NCBI GenBank assembly: GCA_029168955.1
Contig: JAPDOI010000718.1
Span: 124,001-188,000 of the forward strand
Length of the DNA stretch: 64,000 bases
From: Aplectana chamaeleonis
Lineage: Eukaryota > Nematoda > Chromadorea > Rhabditida > Cosmocercidae
Direction of reading: 5' to 3'
This document shows positions 55,148 to 64,000 of the stretch, piece after piece (the first letter of the stretch is position 1; the number at the start of each line of letters is the position of its first letter). The notes below the pieces were generated by a model that was not told where the DNA came from, did not search any database, and saw only the letters and a list, made by a program, of their open reading frames with translations. The translations under genes and the position numbers were made by a program.

Positions 55148-56681
55148 ATGGAAAAAATTGAATATCGTGCAGTGATAAAATTCTTATTTTTGAAAGGTGC
55201 AGCACCAAAAGAAATTCACGAACGAATGTTAAAAGTGTATAAAGATTGTTCACCTACAACTAGAACAGTAGAAAGATGGGTTGCTGAATTTAAACGTGGT
55301 CGTACAAGCCTTGAAGACGATCCACGTGAAGGACGTCCAAAAACCGCATCAACACCAGAAATCATAGCCAAAATACAGGATATGGCTTTGGAAGATCGTC
55401 TATTGACTGAGAGAGATTTAGTAGAGGCTCTACACATCTCATTAGGCAGTGTGAGCCATATTTAAGGTGAAATTTTGGGTTTAAGAAAGATGTGTGCACA
55501 ATGGGTGCCGCATTCGCTAACAATGGAACAAAAACACATTCGAATGCGACTTTCTCAGCAACATTGGGAGCGTTTTGAAAAGGATAAAGTGGATTTCGTG
55601 CATTGATTCATCACTATGGATGAGGCCTGGGTCTATCCCCATGACCCTAAATCAAAACAAGAGGCTAAAGAGTGGTGTGAACCTGGTTTTTCGGCTTCGA
55701 AACCATTTCGTGTCCGGAAATCGGCCAAGAAGGTTAAAGGCAGTGTTCGCGATAGAAATCGTTTTCCTGCTCTCCGCCTATCTTGTAGACGATCCCATGC
55801 TGATTCCAATGATGTTTTTGGAATCGTACAAGACCTTCTAGGAACGGAGTTATGGTCCCTCAAAAATTGAGCTAAGGAAACATGGTGGACGAGTTGTCCG
55901 AAGCTTGTAACTTCCGTCTTTTGCAGCCGATTTATGCGAGCTGACCTGAGTAAAGAGAGAAGTTGAGAATGAAGGGAAGAACGGGGCTTTTGATCGGAAA
56001 CCTTCGCTCATCTCACAATCTCGAGCTTTCATTTGTTCACGTCGGTGGGCGTGGAAAGTGCATCTGGGGTGTGACGAGCTGACGGGTGTCCAACTCTGGG
56101 GCCGTATGGGACCGTTCCGAGCTCATTTTTTTTGGTTTTTTCAACGTTAGGGTCGCGCTAGGCCCCACAGCTACCGATCTCCACCAAAAAAACAGACATG
56201 GTTTTTATCGTGGACACTGCTTTTAAGGCATCAGTTTTCAGGATTCAAAAGGAATTTTGTTTGTGAAATACTTGCAAACTGGTAAAACAATTAATTAGGA
56301 TATTATTGCAACCTTTTCGACCAGCTGAAGAAAAAAAATCGTGAAAAAAGACCCGGTTTGCAGAAGAAAAAGAATTCTTTTTTATCAGAACAATGCACCG
56401 TGTCACAAGTGCATTTTGAGAATGGCTAATATCAATGAATTAAAATTCGAATTGTTGGAGCATCCACCGTATTCACCAGATTTGGCCCCCAGCGACTACC
56501 ATTTGTTTTCAGAACTCAAAAAATTATGCCTGACAAGCGTTTTTCGTCAAATGAAGAGGTCATAACGGCTGTTGAAGCGTATTTTGCAGACCTTCCGGAT
56601 TCTCACTTCAGGGATGGGATCCACAGATGGGAGGATCGTTGGAGCAAGCGTATTAATGTTCAAGGAGATGATACTGAATAA
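55148..56681 (+). pseudogene. mariner DD34D transposase, broken
   Basis: The N-terminus (MEKIEYRAVIKFLFLKG) and HTH (TVERWVAEFKRGRTSLEDDP) read well to a TAA near 55463. Frame then shifts and a TGA precedes the first Asp (FITMDEAWVYPHDP). The TTAA MITE sits after FRVRKSAKKV; the frame resumes with ASVFRIQKE beyond it. A further TAG lies before DII. The second catalytic residue is Asn (FYQNNAPCH, AAC at 56399-56401) instead of Asp; the third is in LAPSDYHLF, 34 residues later. A last frameshift lies near 56525 before SSNEEVITAVEAYFADLP. Stop TAA at 56679-56681. Confidence 0.92.
55738..56223. mobile_element. TTAA MITE inside mariner coding sequence
   Basis: AGGCAGTGTTCGCGATAG follows TTAA (55734-55737) and ATCGTGGACACTGCTT precedes TTAA (56224-56227); 486 bp. 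Deleting the MITE and one TTAA restores the mariner frame across the junction (KKV to KASVF), which shows directly that TTAA is the duplicated target. Confidence 0.95.
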
Positions 56682-56751
56682 GAAAGTGTTATTTGAACCA
56701 TAAAATTGTGTTTTTCTTATCGAATGACAAAACTTATTGAACAACCTGGTA

Positions 56752-57443
56752 GATTTTACCTTCTTCGGACTTCGAAGAGGGCAAGACCGCCAAACGCTAG
56801 TCTATCAATAAACCATCATACTACCTCGTGCCGGTGGTGTAACTGGTGCTCTTTCGGAATAGACGACCCACCTAAGATTACAATGAAATTAGCAGTTGTT
56901 TTGGATTGACCGACCGCTCGGTTGGTCACATCACACAGTTCAGTGTATTTGGAAAAGACTAAATCATTCGACGGCTCTAGTGGGATGAACATATCTCATG
57001 AAGTTTCTCTAGTGGGTCGTCTATTCCGAAAGAGTACCGTGTAACTTGCGTTGGGGCAAACTCGGTGGTCACATTTTATAACAGGAGTGATTGGGGGAGC
57101 CAGAACGGTCAGTGTGATTCGTGCCTGCTGGGTTTATGTGGCTCGATCGATTTCGACCACCAAATAGTATTTAGGGAGAGCGACTCTGAAGTTCTCAAAT
57201 TCAAAAAAATATTCGAATAGGAATATTTGAGTGTAGTTGTTAGATAAAGTTGACGCTTTCGAATCCATACACACCGCAAACCTAGCTCAGGCTTTATTGT
57301 GACGTAATTCACAGTATTTGGTCGGTAAAATAGTGACGCGGTGAGAAGTAGTGAGTCAGATGCTCATGAAGCTATCTATGGCGAATTAGCCTCCAACTCT
57401 TTCAATGCTTCGCACTTACAATTTTGCGCTGTTGCATTGCGAT
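56752..57443. other. unassigned DNA
   Basis: Short frames only. AGACGACCCAC occurs near 56861 and, inverted (GTGGGTCGTCT), at 57004, each beside CTTTCGGAATAG, hinting at a 150-bp foldback. Confidence 0.4.
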
Positions 57444-57610
57444 CTGGGGTGCGTTCCAAGAAGATTTCCACGGGAGGAAAAATGAATCTGATAAGAGCCG
57501 ACCAATGATAGATTGAGAGACCGCATGCAATGTGCCTATGTGTTAGATAATCATTCGTTATATCTTATCAGACCCATTTTTCTCCCATGGAAACCTTCTT
57601 GGAACGCACC
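57444..57610. mobile_element. small MITE with GGTGCGTTCC ends
   Basis: GGTGCGTTCCAAGAAG at the left and CTTCTTGGAACGCACC at the right are exact inverses; arms continue for about 45 bp with few mismatches (TTTCCAYGGGAG, TCTGATAAGA). Flanking CTGG repeats may be a target duplication. No protein. Confidence 0.75.
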
Positions 57611-57940
57611 CTGGGGTCGTATTCGCCAACAACCCGCCGAGGGTAGTCGAAGGAAAGCTGAAGGGATGATAACGCGCGCGGCAGAGGAGCAGATCGACCC
57701 ATCGTCCACTCTGTAACATGAAAATGCAAACGGTGTTAGATACGTATCGATATCACTGCGAAAAGATAAGGATCCCATCGCGAAGCGGCTATTCTTCAGC
57801 TGTGCTATTCGAAAATTTCCGGCGGTCGCGAGGGAAGCCAAGGGAGGCGAGAGGTGGCCGTGGAGCGCGCACTTTGTACTGAACTTTTACCTCATCTACC
57901 CTTCGACTCCCCGGCGGGTTGATGGCGAATACGACCCCAG
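57611..57940. mobile_element. MITE with CTGGGGTCGTATTCGCC ends, abutting the previous one
   Basis: CTGGGGTCGTATTCGCCA and its exact inverse TGGCGAATACGACCCCAG bound 330 bp. The arms also share AACCCGCCG and TAGTCGAAGG in inverted form. It begins at the very base after the preceding MITE. Confidence 0.78.
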
Positions 57941-57959
57941 GCCCATGCGAAATGCGGTC

Positions 57960-58326
57960 ATCTTGATAGTGATCTGTTATTTCGCTATCAGGGTGGAGCC
58001 CGCATATCTAAGATCAGAGTTCTAGAACAACCATATAACTGCTTACGCTTGATGCAGGGGAACTATCTTTAAACACACTCACTCTCGCGTGGGTGGAAAT
58101 GCATTTGACACGTCTTGTTTATTCGTAGCACTCTGCCACACACTCATACTTATCCATGCTCATACTTATCCATGAGAGTGAGGTATGCGATCTGCACTCC
58201 TCTGTTCAAGCGCAAAATTGTGCAACTCAGAGTCGCACGCGTCCTAAATCTACCTGTTGGCATACAGTTTCAGGTGCCAGCCTTGCAACATTCTCGCAAA
58301 AGATGCAGAGACAGGACAAGCAGCAT
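57960..58326 (-). pseudogene. decayed paralog of the 45-kb secreted-protein gene
   Basis: Starting at ATG 58324-58326, the copy of exon 1 reads MLLVLSLHLLRECC. The first donor has changed from CAG|GTATGC to GAGAATG, so splicing there is lost. Exon 2 homology (CDSELHNFALEQRS, then CVAECYE) contains a TAA after ECYE and a small tandem duplication (CATACTTATCCATG twice at 58144-58175). The GTGAGT donor and the TTAG|ATATGC acceptor of intron 2 are preserved, followed by ICGLHPD-like sequence. A TTCAG acceptor upstream of the ATG matches the functional copy. Confidence 0.7.
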
Positions 58327-58532
58327 GGCGGGTCAGACCTGAAGGGGAATTGTATTCTTGTTGAGTACTGCAAAGGAAAGCATCAGCTTGTACCTTTTCG
58401 GACAAAAAGAGTGATTACCTTATGCAGGCCTGTGGTGAGTAAAGACGAACCCTGATATTCAAATGCTTTATGGCCGAAATTGGACGTAGTTCCTTCCATC
58501 TCCATAGATACTATTAAAAAGGAACTTCTTGC
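58327..58532 (-). other. 5' flank of the pseudogene, similar to 51.2-51.35 kb
   Basis: On the minus strand, ATCTATGGAGATGGAAGG through CTGCATAAG|GTAATC is an open 29-codon stretch ending in a donor; the equivalent DNA at 51.2-51.35 kb keeps the donor but has a stop. It may be an upstream exon or UTR of the gene family. Confidence 0.35.
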
Positions 58533-59333
58533 TGACAAGGGAAGTATGCAAAGCGTAGGTCTGATCTGCCAAAACGACTAGTGTGGCTAGTATCTCTTGT
58601 GGCTCAATAGTAAAGCTGCGCAGTATCCCGCCGCGAGCCGCAGGTTCCAAGAAGTTGCAAGCTTAAAAAGCTCATTTTTGTGCTTTTTGTACCTTCCAAA
58701 AATCGCGTTATTCTTCGGAAAATCCGGAAACGGACCTCATGAATGTGTTCAGCACACAAAACTACCCCCCTGAGCAAATTCTGGATGAACGCACATTTTC
58801 CGTACTTTGTCCAGACTGAAAGCGTTTTGGACTTGTACGGATTTTCGGTGGGGCCCTTATTCCTTCCAATTGAAGGCTCTGGAAGCGTTTTAGAAAAATG
58901 TTCCAGATTTGACTTAAAATTCTCCCAGAGGGTTTTTTTGGGGCGCTGATCACGATTTTGAGATTTATTAGTCGATTTCCAAAAGTTTTCGGCTCATTTC
59001 GTTTGAAGCTTCCCAACCGGGGAAAATTTCGAGGGGAAAACGCCACTTTCAAGATTTCCGGTTTTCTACGATAGATATGTCACAAAATCATTCTCTGAGG
59101 GTTATTTGGAGTGCTTAACACGAATCTGGAGTCCGTTTATCGATCTATTGCAGATTACGGTAGATTACGGTGGGTATACGGTAGTTTGGTCAAAATCTCA
59201 GATTTTCCTCAAAATTCGTATACGGGGGTTAATCGGGGTGAAGAATACGAATTTAACGTCCGTTTGTCGATTTTCGAAATACTAAGGTGGGTTTTGACCC
59301 CTAAATGACATGTTACCTACCGTAACCTACAGT

Positions 59334-62300
59334 GGGGGTGTGTATACAAGTCTGTTGGTACCTGCTCGTTGGTGCCCCTGCTTCTACTGAACCCAGCAGA
59401 CGTTTGAGTGTACACAGGGAACGTTCGAGCGATATAGCGTGCACAACTATATCGCGAAAGTATCCCGCACATTGCATAAAGGTGTCGCCGTCCGGCACAC
59501 TAAGGCCTCTGGTCCATAACACCTTAGGATCCGTACCTAGGGAGTCATGGAGTCTTTGGCCACAAGCCACAATTTCGCCACCCTGAACTGTCGATCGCTG
59601 TCGAGTGATATCCAAAAAACTGCGCTATCCAGACTTCTGAGCTATTTCCATGCACCGTTTGCTGCTTTGCAGGAAACCCGCCTCAAGGATAGACCCGTCA
59701 TCAGCGTCGGAGAGTACACCATCTACTGCGGTAACGCTGACGATAGGAGAGTGGGAGGCTGTGCAATAGCTGTAAGGAAGGATTTCAATGGTATGGTCAA
59801 GGAGTTCGGCTCAACGTCGTGTCGGAATGCATTCGTACGACTGCGGGATCACAGAGGATTCAATCTGTGGATAGTGAGTGCTCATGCGCCCACTGAAACC
59901 GCCGAAGACAATTCGAAGGATGCGTTTTATGAGGAACTCAATACGTTGCTGGCCAGGATACCTTGTCAACATGCTGTTGTCGTGGATATTGACGCAAATG
60001 CGAAGATGGGACTTGATCAGGAATCCGAAGTACTCGGTCAATGGTTCTACCCAGTGGAGCAAACATCGGACAATGGCTACCGCCTTGTCGACTTTTGTGA
60101 ACGCAGTGGTCTGATTATTGCATCGACATTCAAGAGGAATCATCGCCGCCATCAGCTTACGTGGCAGGGACCAACCCGGCTATCTCCAGAAGAGCAGCGG
60201 AAGCGGAAGATGACAACTTTGAAACTACAGCTTGACTATGTCCTGACGAGGAATATTCCAGTATCGGACATTCGAAGATCTAGAGCTGTGTGGGATGTCG
60301 CATTCGATTCAGATCACCGTCCTGTTCTGTTGAACTTCACTGCGAGGATTCATAAGAGGAAGCGAGAGCTCAGCCTCTCCAGAGGATTGACATGACAAGT
60401 CTCAGAGATGAAGAGTGCAGAAGGAATTTCCGACAACGCGTTTCTATTCACATCGGAGTACGGACTAAGAAGAAACTTTGCGACGCGGATTCTTTTGTCA
60501 AGTGCATCCAGGACGCTTCGAAAGAGGCACTCACGGTTGTACAGCCTAAGAAGAAGTTCGCCTACGTCTCAGAAGAAACAACATCTACCTACAACAGAGT
60601 ATGTGCTCTCCGAACTGCAGGAAACTTCGTGGAGGAGAAGCGTCTGAGGAGGAAGTTGCGTCGGCAGCTTCAAAGTGACCGCGAACGAGTGGACGTGTAG
60701 AGCTAAGGAGTTCGAGAAGGCTTGGGAGGAGAAGAATCCGAGGAAAGCCTACACGTTGCTGCGACAGTATAGCGGGAAGATGAAGAGATGTTCTCCTGTC
60801 TTGAACACTACCAATGGAGTTGCAGTTGGTGATGCGACGCTGCCAATATGGAAGGATTACTTCAGTTCACTACTGAATCGTCCAGCGCCATCAGTACCTG
60901 AGCTCCCGCATGTTCAGAGAGCACATTACGATGTCAGTGAGGAACCGCCGACTGAGTCTGAAGTTTTTGGATTGTGTCCGGAAAATGAAGAATGGAAAGG
61001 CAGGTGGAGATGACAACATCACTGCTGAAATGCTGAAAGCTCTTCCTCCGTCTGGGATTCGTGAAATGACCAACACCATCCGTGCCATATGGATGAGCGA
61101 AAGGATACCCGATTCGTGGAGACATGCGATCATCGTACCTCTTCACAAGAAGCTATCCGTCACGGATCCTAAGAACTACAGAGGAATCTCTCTACTTCGT
61201 GTCATGTACAAGGTTTTAGAACGTATCATTCTCGAGCGACTTATCAAACATCGTGAAGGAACGATCAGAGATGAGCAAGCCGGTTTTCGACCTGGAAGAT
61301 CGACCATCGACCAAGTGTTCGTCGTGAGAAGAGTAATTGAATCGTGGCAGCGGTTTTCGAAGCCATTACAGCTTGCTTTTTTGGACTTTGAAGCCGCGTT
61401 CGACTCTCCTCATCGTGATCGATTGCTCAATGCTCTGCGAGCAGATGGAGTCCCGGAAAAGTATGTTCGGTTAATCGAGGACATGAACAAAGTAACAACA
61501 GCAGCAGTTCGTACACCTGTCGGATTTACGTCAGCTTTCGAGGTGAAAACAGGAGTAAGGCAAAGGAGCCGTTGCAGGACCTTTTCTTTTCAACTTCGCC
61601 GTTGATGACATCATGCGTAGAGTTGCAGAACAGTTTCCTGCGGATGTGATCCTAACACCATCAGGACGCTCCTTGTCGACCTGGAGTACGCCGACGACAT
61701 TGTGTTATTCGCTGAAAACAACGCAAAACTGCAAAGGATTGTGAACCTCGTTTCGAAGTATGCCGCAGCCTATGGACTTCGTCTTCGTCCCGACAAATGC
61801 AAGCAGATGTGGGTCTCTCAGAGGCCTTCAACTGGAGTTTGTGTGGACGGACAACGTATCGAACTGGTGGACGATTTCTGTTATTTGGGCTGTTTGCTGA
61901 AGAACGATGGTAGTTATGCAGCGGATATTCGACAACGATGTGCGAAAGCTACGTCTGCATTCAATTCTCTAACCAAGTGTTTGTGGTCTACCACCATCGC
62001 GAAGGAAGTCAAGTTGCGCGTCTACCTATCCGCTATTCGCCCTATCATGATGTACGGATCGGAGACGTGGGCAGCACCGAAAACGCAGATGGAAAGGTTG
62101 GATTGCACGGAGAGGAAGCTTTTAGGCGTTTGCTTGGATATTTCTGGCCGCGTGTATGCCATAACGAAGACCTTTACAAGGAAATCGACGCAGTACATCA
62201 ACGCTTGACACGAGGGAGGTGCCAGCATCTCCTAACGCCATCTCAAGCAGCAATGGAAAGTCGACTTCGACTGCTCGGGCATATACTAAGAAGAACGCCG

Positions 62301-62610
62301 GATCGTCTCGTACAACACGCTTTAAAAATGCTTCCAAATCCTGTCTGGAAACGGCCACCTGGGCGTAGGCGAAAGTTCTGGACGGATGTGGTTAAAGAGG
62401 GATTTAAAGTCACTCGGCATCGAAAGACAGTTCAGGCGCGATGTTTCGTTTCGCAGGAAATGGAATAGTGACAGCTGGATGGAATGTGTTCAAATTGTGG
62501 CTGAAGACCGTGAAAAATGGACACGGCTGACTACTAGGACGGCACACCTCGGTGAAGATGCGGAATGATCGCGTCAGGCGAAAGCCAACAGATTAAGTCG
62601 ATTAAGTCAA
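59334..62610 (+). mobile_element. RTE-type non-LTR retrotransposon, full-length but broken
   Basis: Its position is fixed by the host foldback and by the duplicated target AACCTACAGT (59324-59333 and 62611-62620). The 5' leader is about 213 bp. The 3' end is a short repeat tail, GATTAAGTC twice, instead of poly(A), as is common in RTE elements. 3277 bp. Confidence 0.92.
59547..62568 (+). pseudogene. RTE endonuclease/reverse transcriptase, multiple frameshifts
   Basis: Residues 1-282 (59547-60395) are an apurinic-type endonuclease with LNCRSLS, LQETRL, SAHAPTE, DANAKMG, LDYVL and SDHRPV, the metal- and DNA-binding motifs. The reverse transcriptase follows: KNGKAGGDD, PLHKKLSVTDPKNYRGISL, EQAGFRPGRSTIDQ, LAFLDFEAAFD (catalytic Asp) and YADDIVLF (catalytic pair at 61686-61697). 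The C-terminal region has RHILRR-like and FWTDVVKE motifs. Frame breaks occur near 60393, 60690, 60990, 61562 (extra A), 61668, 62125 and 62450. The protein would nick target DNA and copy element RNA; this copy cannot. Confidence 0.93.
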
Positions 62611-62905
62611 AACCTACAGTAAACATCAAAATGTCGACAAATGGACTCCAGATTCCTTTTCATCACCCTACATTACCCCCACATACAACTTTTGGAGCTA
62701 AATCCGAGAAAATTTTTTGAAACTCCAAAAAGAGTGCCTGATGGGAACCCTTTCCTTTTCGCCAGGCTTAAAAAATGCTCATAACTTTTTTGAACCCGCT
62801 GCTCGCGGCGGTATACTGCGCATTTTTACTATTGAGCCAGAAAAGGTACTCACCATACTAGTCGTTTTGGCAGATCCGACCTACGCTTTTATACTTCCCT
62901 TGTGA

Positions 62906-63530
62906 GTCATGGATCATTGGTTTGCGTAAACGGAATTCATAGGAAACACGAAAATCGAGACTCAGCTTGCGAACAACTTGCTTGTTTGACGAAAAAAACC
63001 TGTGTGCTCATCTGCAGCCTTCTCCGCTAATGTTGCACCGTCCAATAATGATGTGGTGATCACTCTTGATCTGTCTGATCTACAACCTGGATATCGATGT
63101 TCCCAATGAATTTCAGAACCACATTTCGTTAACCTTAGGGTTGGTCTTGATGCTTTCAATGGCAAACATTTGAGCGCTACTCCGAATTTCTCCCGGTACC
63201 ATCATTCCTCTCGAAACAGCGTCACTGTGATAATTCCACTTTCTTGCGAGAACTCTTTTCCATGCATAGGACTAATCAGCTGGTGTTCGTTGTGGTAATG
63301 TTTTTGCCACAGCTGCATGGTCGGATGTGTCCCATGCTGCAAGGGGTTACAGACCGGGTAGGATTAGATCGGAATCAGACGCGTGCAGACGAATCTCAGG
63401 CTAAACACTCTACAAAATACATATATTAGTAGAATGCCTTCGGACTGAAAACAATATAAAACAACGAAAAAACGACTAAGCTGACCCTCTCTCATGCAAT
63501 TCTGCAGCCAGCGGCACATGATTCAAAGAG
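62906..63530. other. unassigned DNA
   Basis: No coding region or repeat end is recognised. Confidence 0.4.
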
Positions 63531-63562
63531 TTTATTTATTTATTTATTTATTTATTTATATA
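63531..63562. repeat. TTTA microsatellite
   Basis: About seven tandem TTTA units. Such a repeat could be the tail of a minus-strand retroelement, but no coding part is identified on either side. Confidence 0.85.
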
Positions 63563-64000
63563 CGATGTTTAAGACAATCGTGGAACAAAATAACATATAC
63601 TATGCTACAGACCATTGATTGTAGATAAAAAAAAATAGAATAAAGGGAAATATAGAAGAAAAGGAGCACAAGGACTGGCCGGAGCGGGTTAGCAGGGAGC
63701 TTTTCACGGTTTCAGAAACTTCTTGCCGATCTCACGTTTGAAGGTCTTAGCTGTGCAAGACGTATCGACGGTTTTGCTCAGATTTAGAAAGATTGATCCC
63801 GCTCGGACAGGGAATCTTGTAGCTCTTTGTCTTGTTTTGTGTGTTTTGTGTCGTGTTTTGTTTGTTTTTCTATTTTATTTTTTTTGTCTTTGTGTTTTTT
63901 CTGTGAGTTCATTTGAACACGAGTAGTGCGCCACGCAACATGTAATGCAGTGTCTTTATTCCGGTTCAGCGATCGAACTTCAAAAAATAGTAGTGTATAA
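63563..64000. other. unassigned window end
   Basis: A GC-moderate segment at 63680-63830 gives way to T-rich DNA. No family is recognised. Confidence 0.35.

Larger units (their letters stand above)
54980..56749 (+). mobile_element. second mariner family, split by a TTAA MITE
   Basis: The ends begin CCAGGTTGTTCAATAAGTTT on both sides, matching for about 35 bp, flanked by TA (54978-54979, 56750-56751). Removing the MITE 55738-56223 and one TTAA leaves 1280 bp, the usual mariner size. The protein is only distantly like the one at 46.4 kb, so this is a separate mariner lineage. Confidence 0.93.
58536..62902. mobile_element. Tc5-like foldback MITE, type A, split by an RTE retrotransposon
   Basis: CAAGGGAAGTATGCAAAG follows TGA (58533-58535) and the inverse end TATACTTCCCTTG precedes TGA (62903-62905), in the CTGAG context. 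Without the RTE insert (59334-62610 plus a 10-bp duplication) it is about 1080 bp, as for the other type A copies. Confidence 0.9.

Noticed and set aside
60389..60398. ATGA stop-start overlap between two RTE frames, possible translational coupling
   Set aside because: The family normally has one continuous frame here, and other frame breaks follow, so this is an indel that happens to create ATGA.

Overview
The window is eukaryotic and looks like a repeat-packed intergenic stretch of a nematode genome, most likely a clade V (strongylid, hookworm-like) worm. Evidence seen here: spliced genes with very short GT-AG introns (54-72 bp) and TTTCAG-type acceptors; Tc1-, Tc5-, mariner-, hAT- and TTAA-targeting transposons; a BEL/Pao-type LTR element; and an RTE-type retrotransposon whose protein resembles RTE-like endonuclease/reverse transcriptases I associate with hookworm gene sets. 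The species call is inference. No rRNA, tRNA, CRISPR or bacterial-type operon was found.

Layout. 0-2.6 kb: a half MITE and a short spliced host gene model on the minus strand (exons within 916-1932). 2.6-11.2 kb: nested DNA elements: an hAT-like element with a perfect 8-bp target duplication (2593-6209), several ~480-bp TTAA MITEs, a foldback with ~98% identical arms (6695-7697), and a stack of three elements inside one another (9254-11158). 11.3-21.5 kb: a mariner fragment, two Tc5-like foldbacks and long unassigned DNA with a GC-rich inverted motif array (18568-18818). 22.9-25.5 kb: a 2.7-kb GAAA/GCN compound microsatellite. 28-36.5 kb: a second hAT-like element, TTAA MITEs and a TTAA foldback holding a Tc5-like element. 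38-51 kb: three Tc1-like families, one nearly intact (38149-39744), one split by a BEL/Pao-type LTR element without pol (40401-43453), one decayed (49399-50978); a mariner with a lost catalytic Asp (46396-47650); and the best host gene, a three-exon secreted cysteine-rich protein (45052-45564). 52-58.4 kb: minisatellites, a poly-G-ended palindrome, a second mariner split by a TTAA MITE, back-to-back MITEs and a pseudogene copy of the secreted-protein gene. 58.5-62.9 kb: a Tc5-like foldback split by a broken RTE retrotransposon.

The window records insertion history more than a pathway. Target duplications can be read directly (TA, TNA in CTNAG, TTAA, 8-bp, 5-bp, 10-bp), so insertion order can be reconstructed at many loci. 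Most transposases are broken; the one closest to intact is the Tc1-like copy at 38-39.7 kb.
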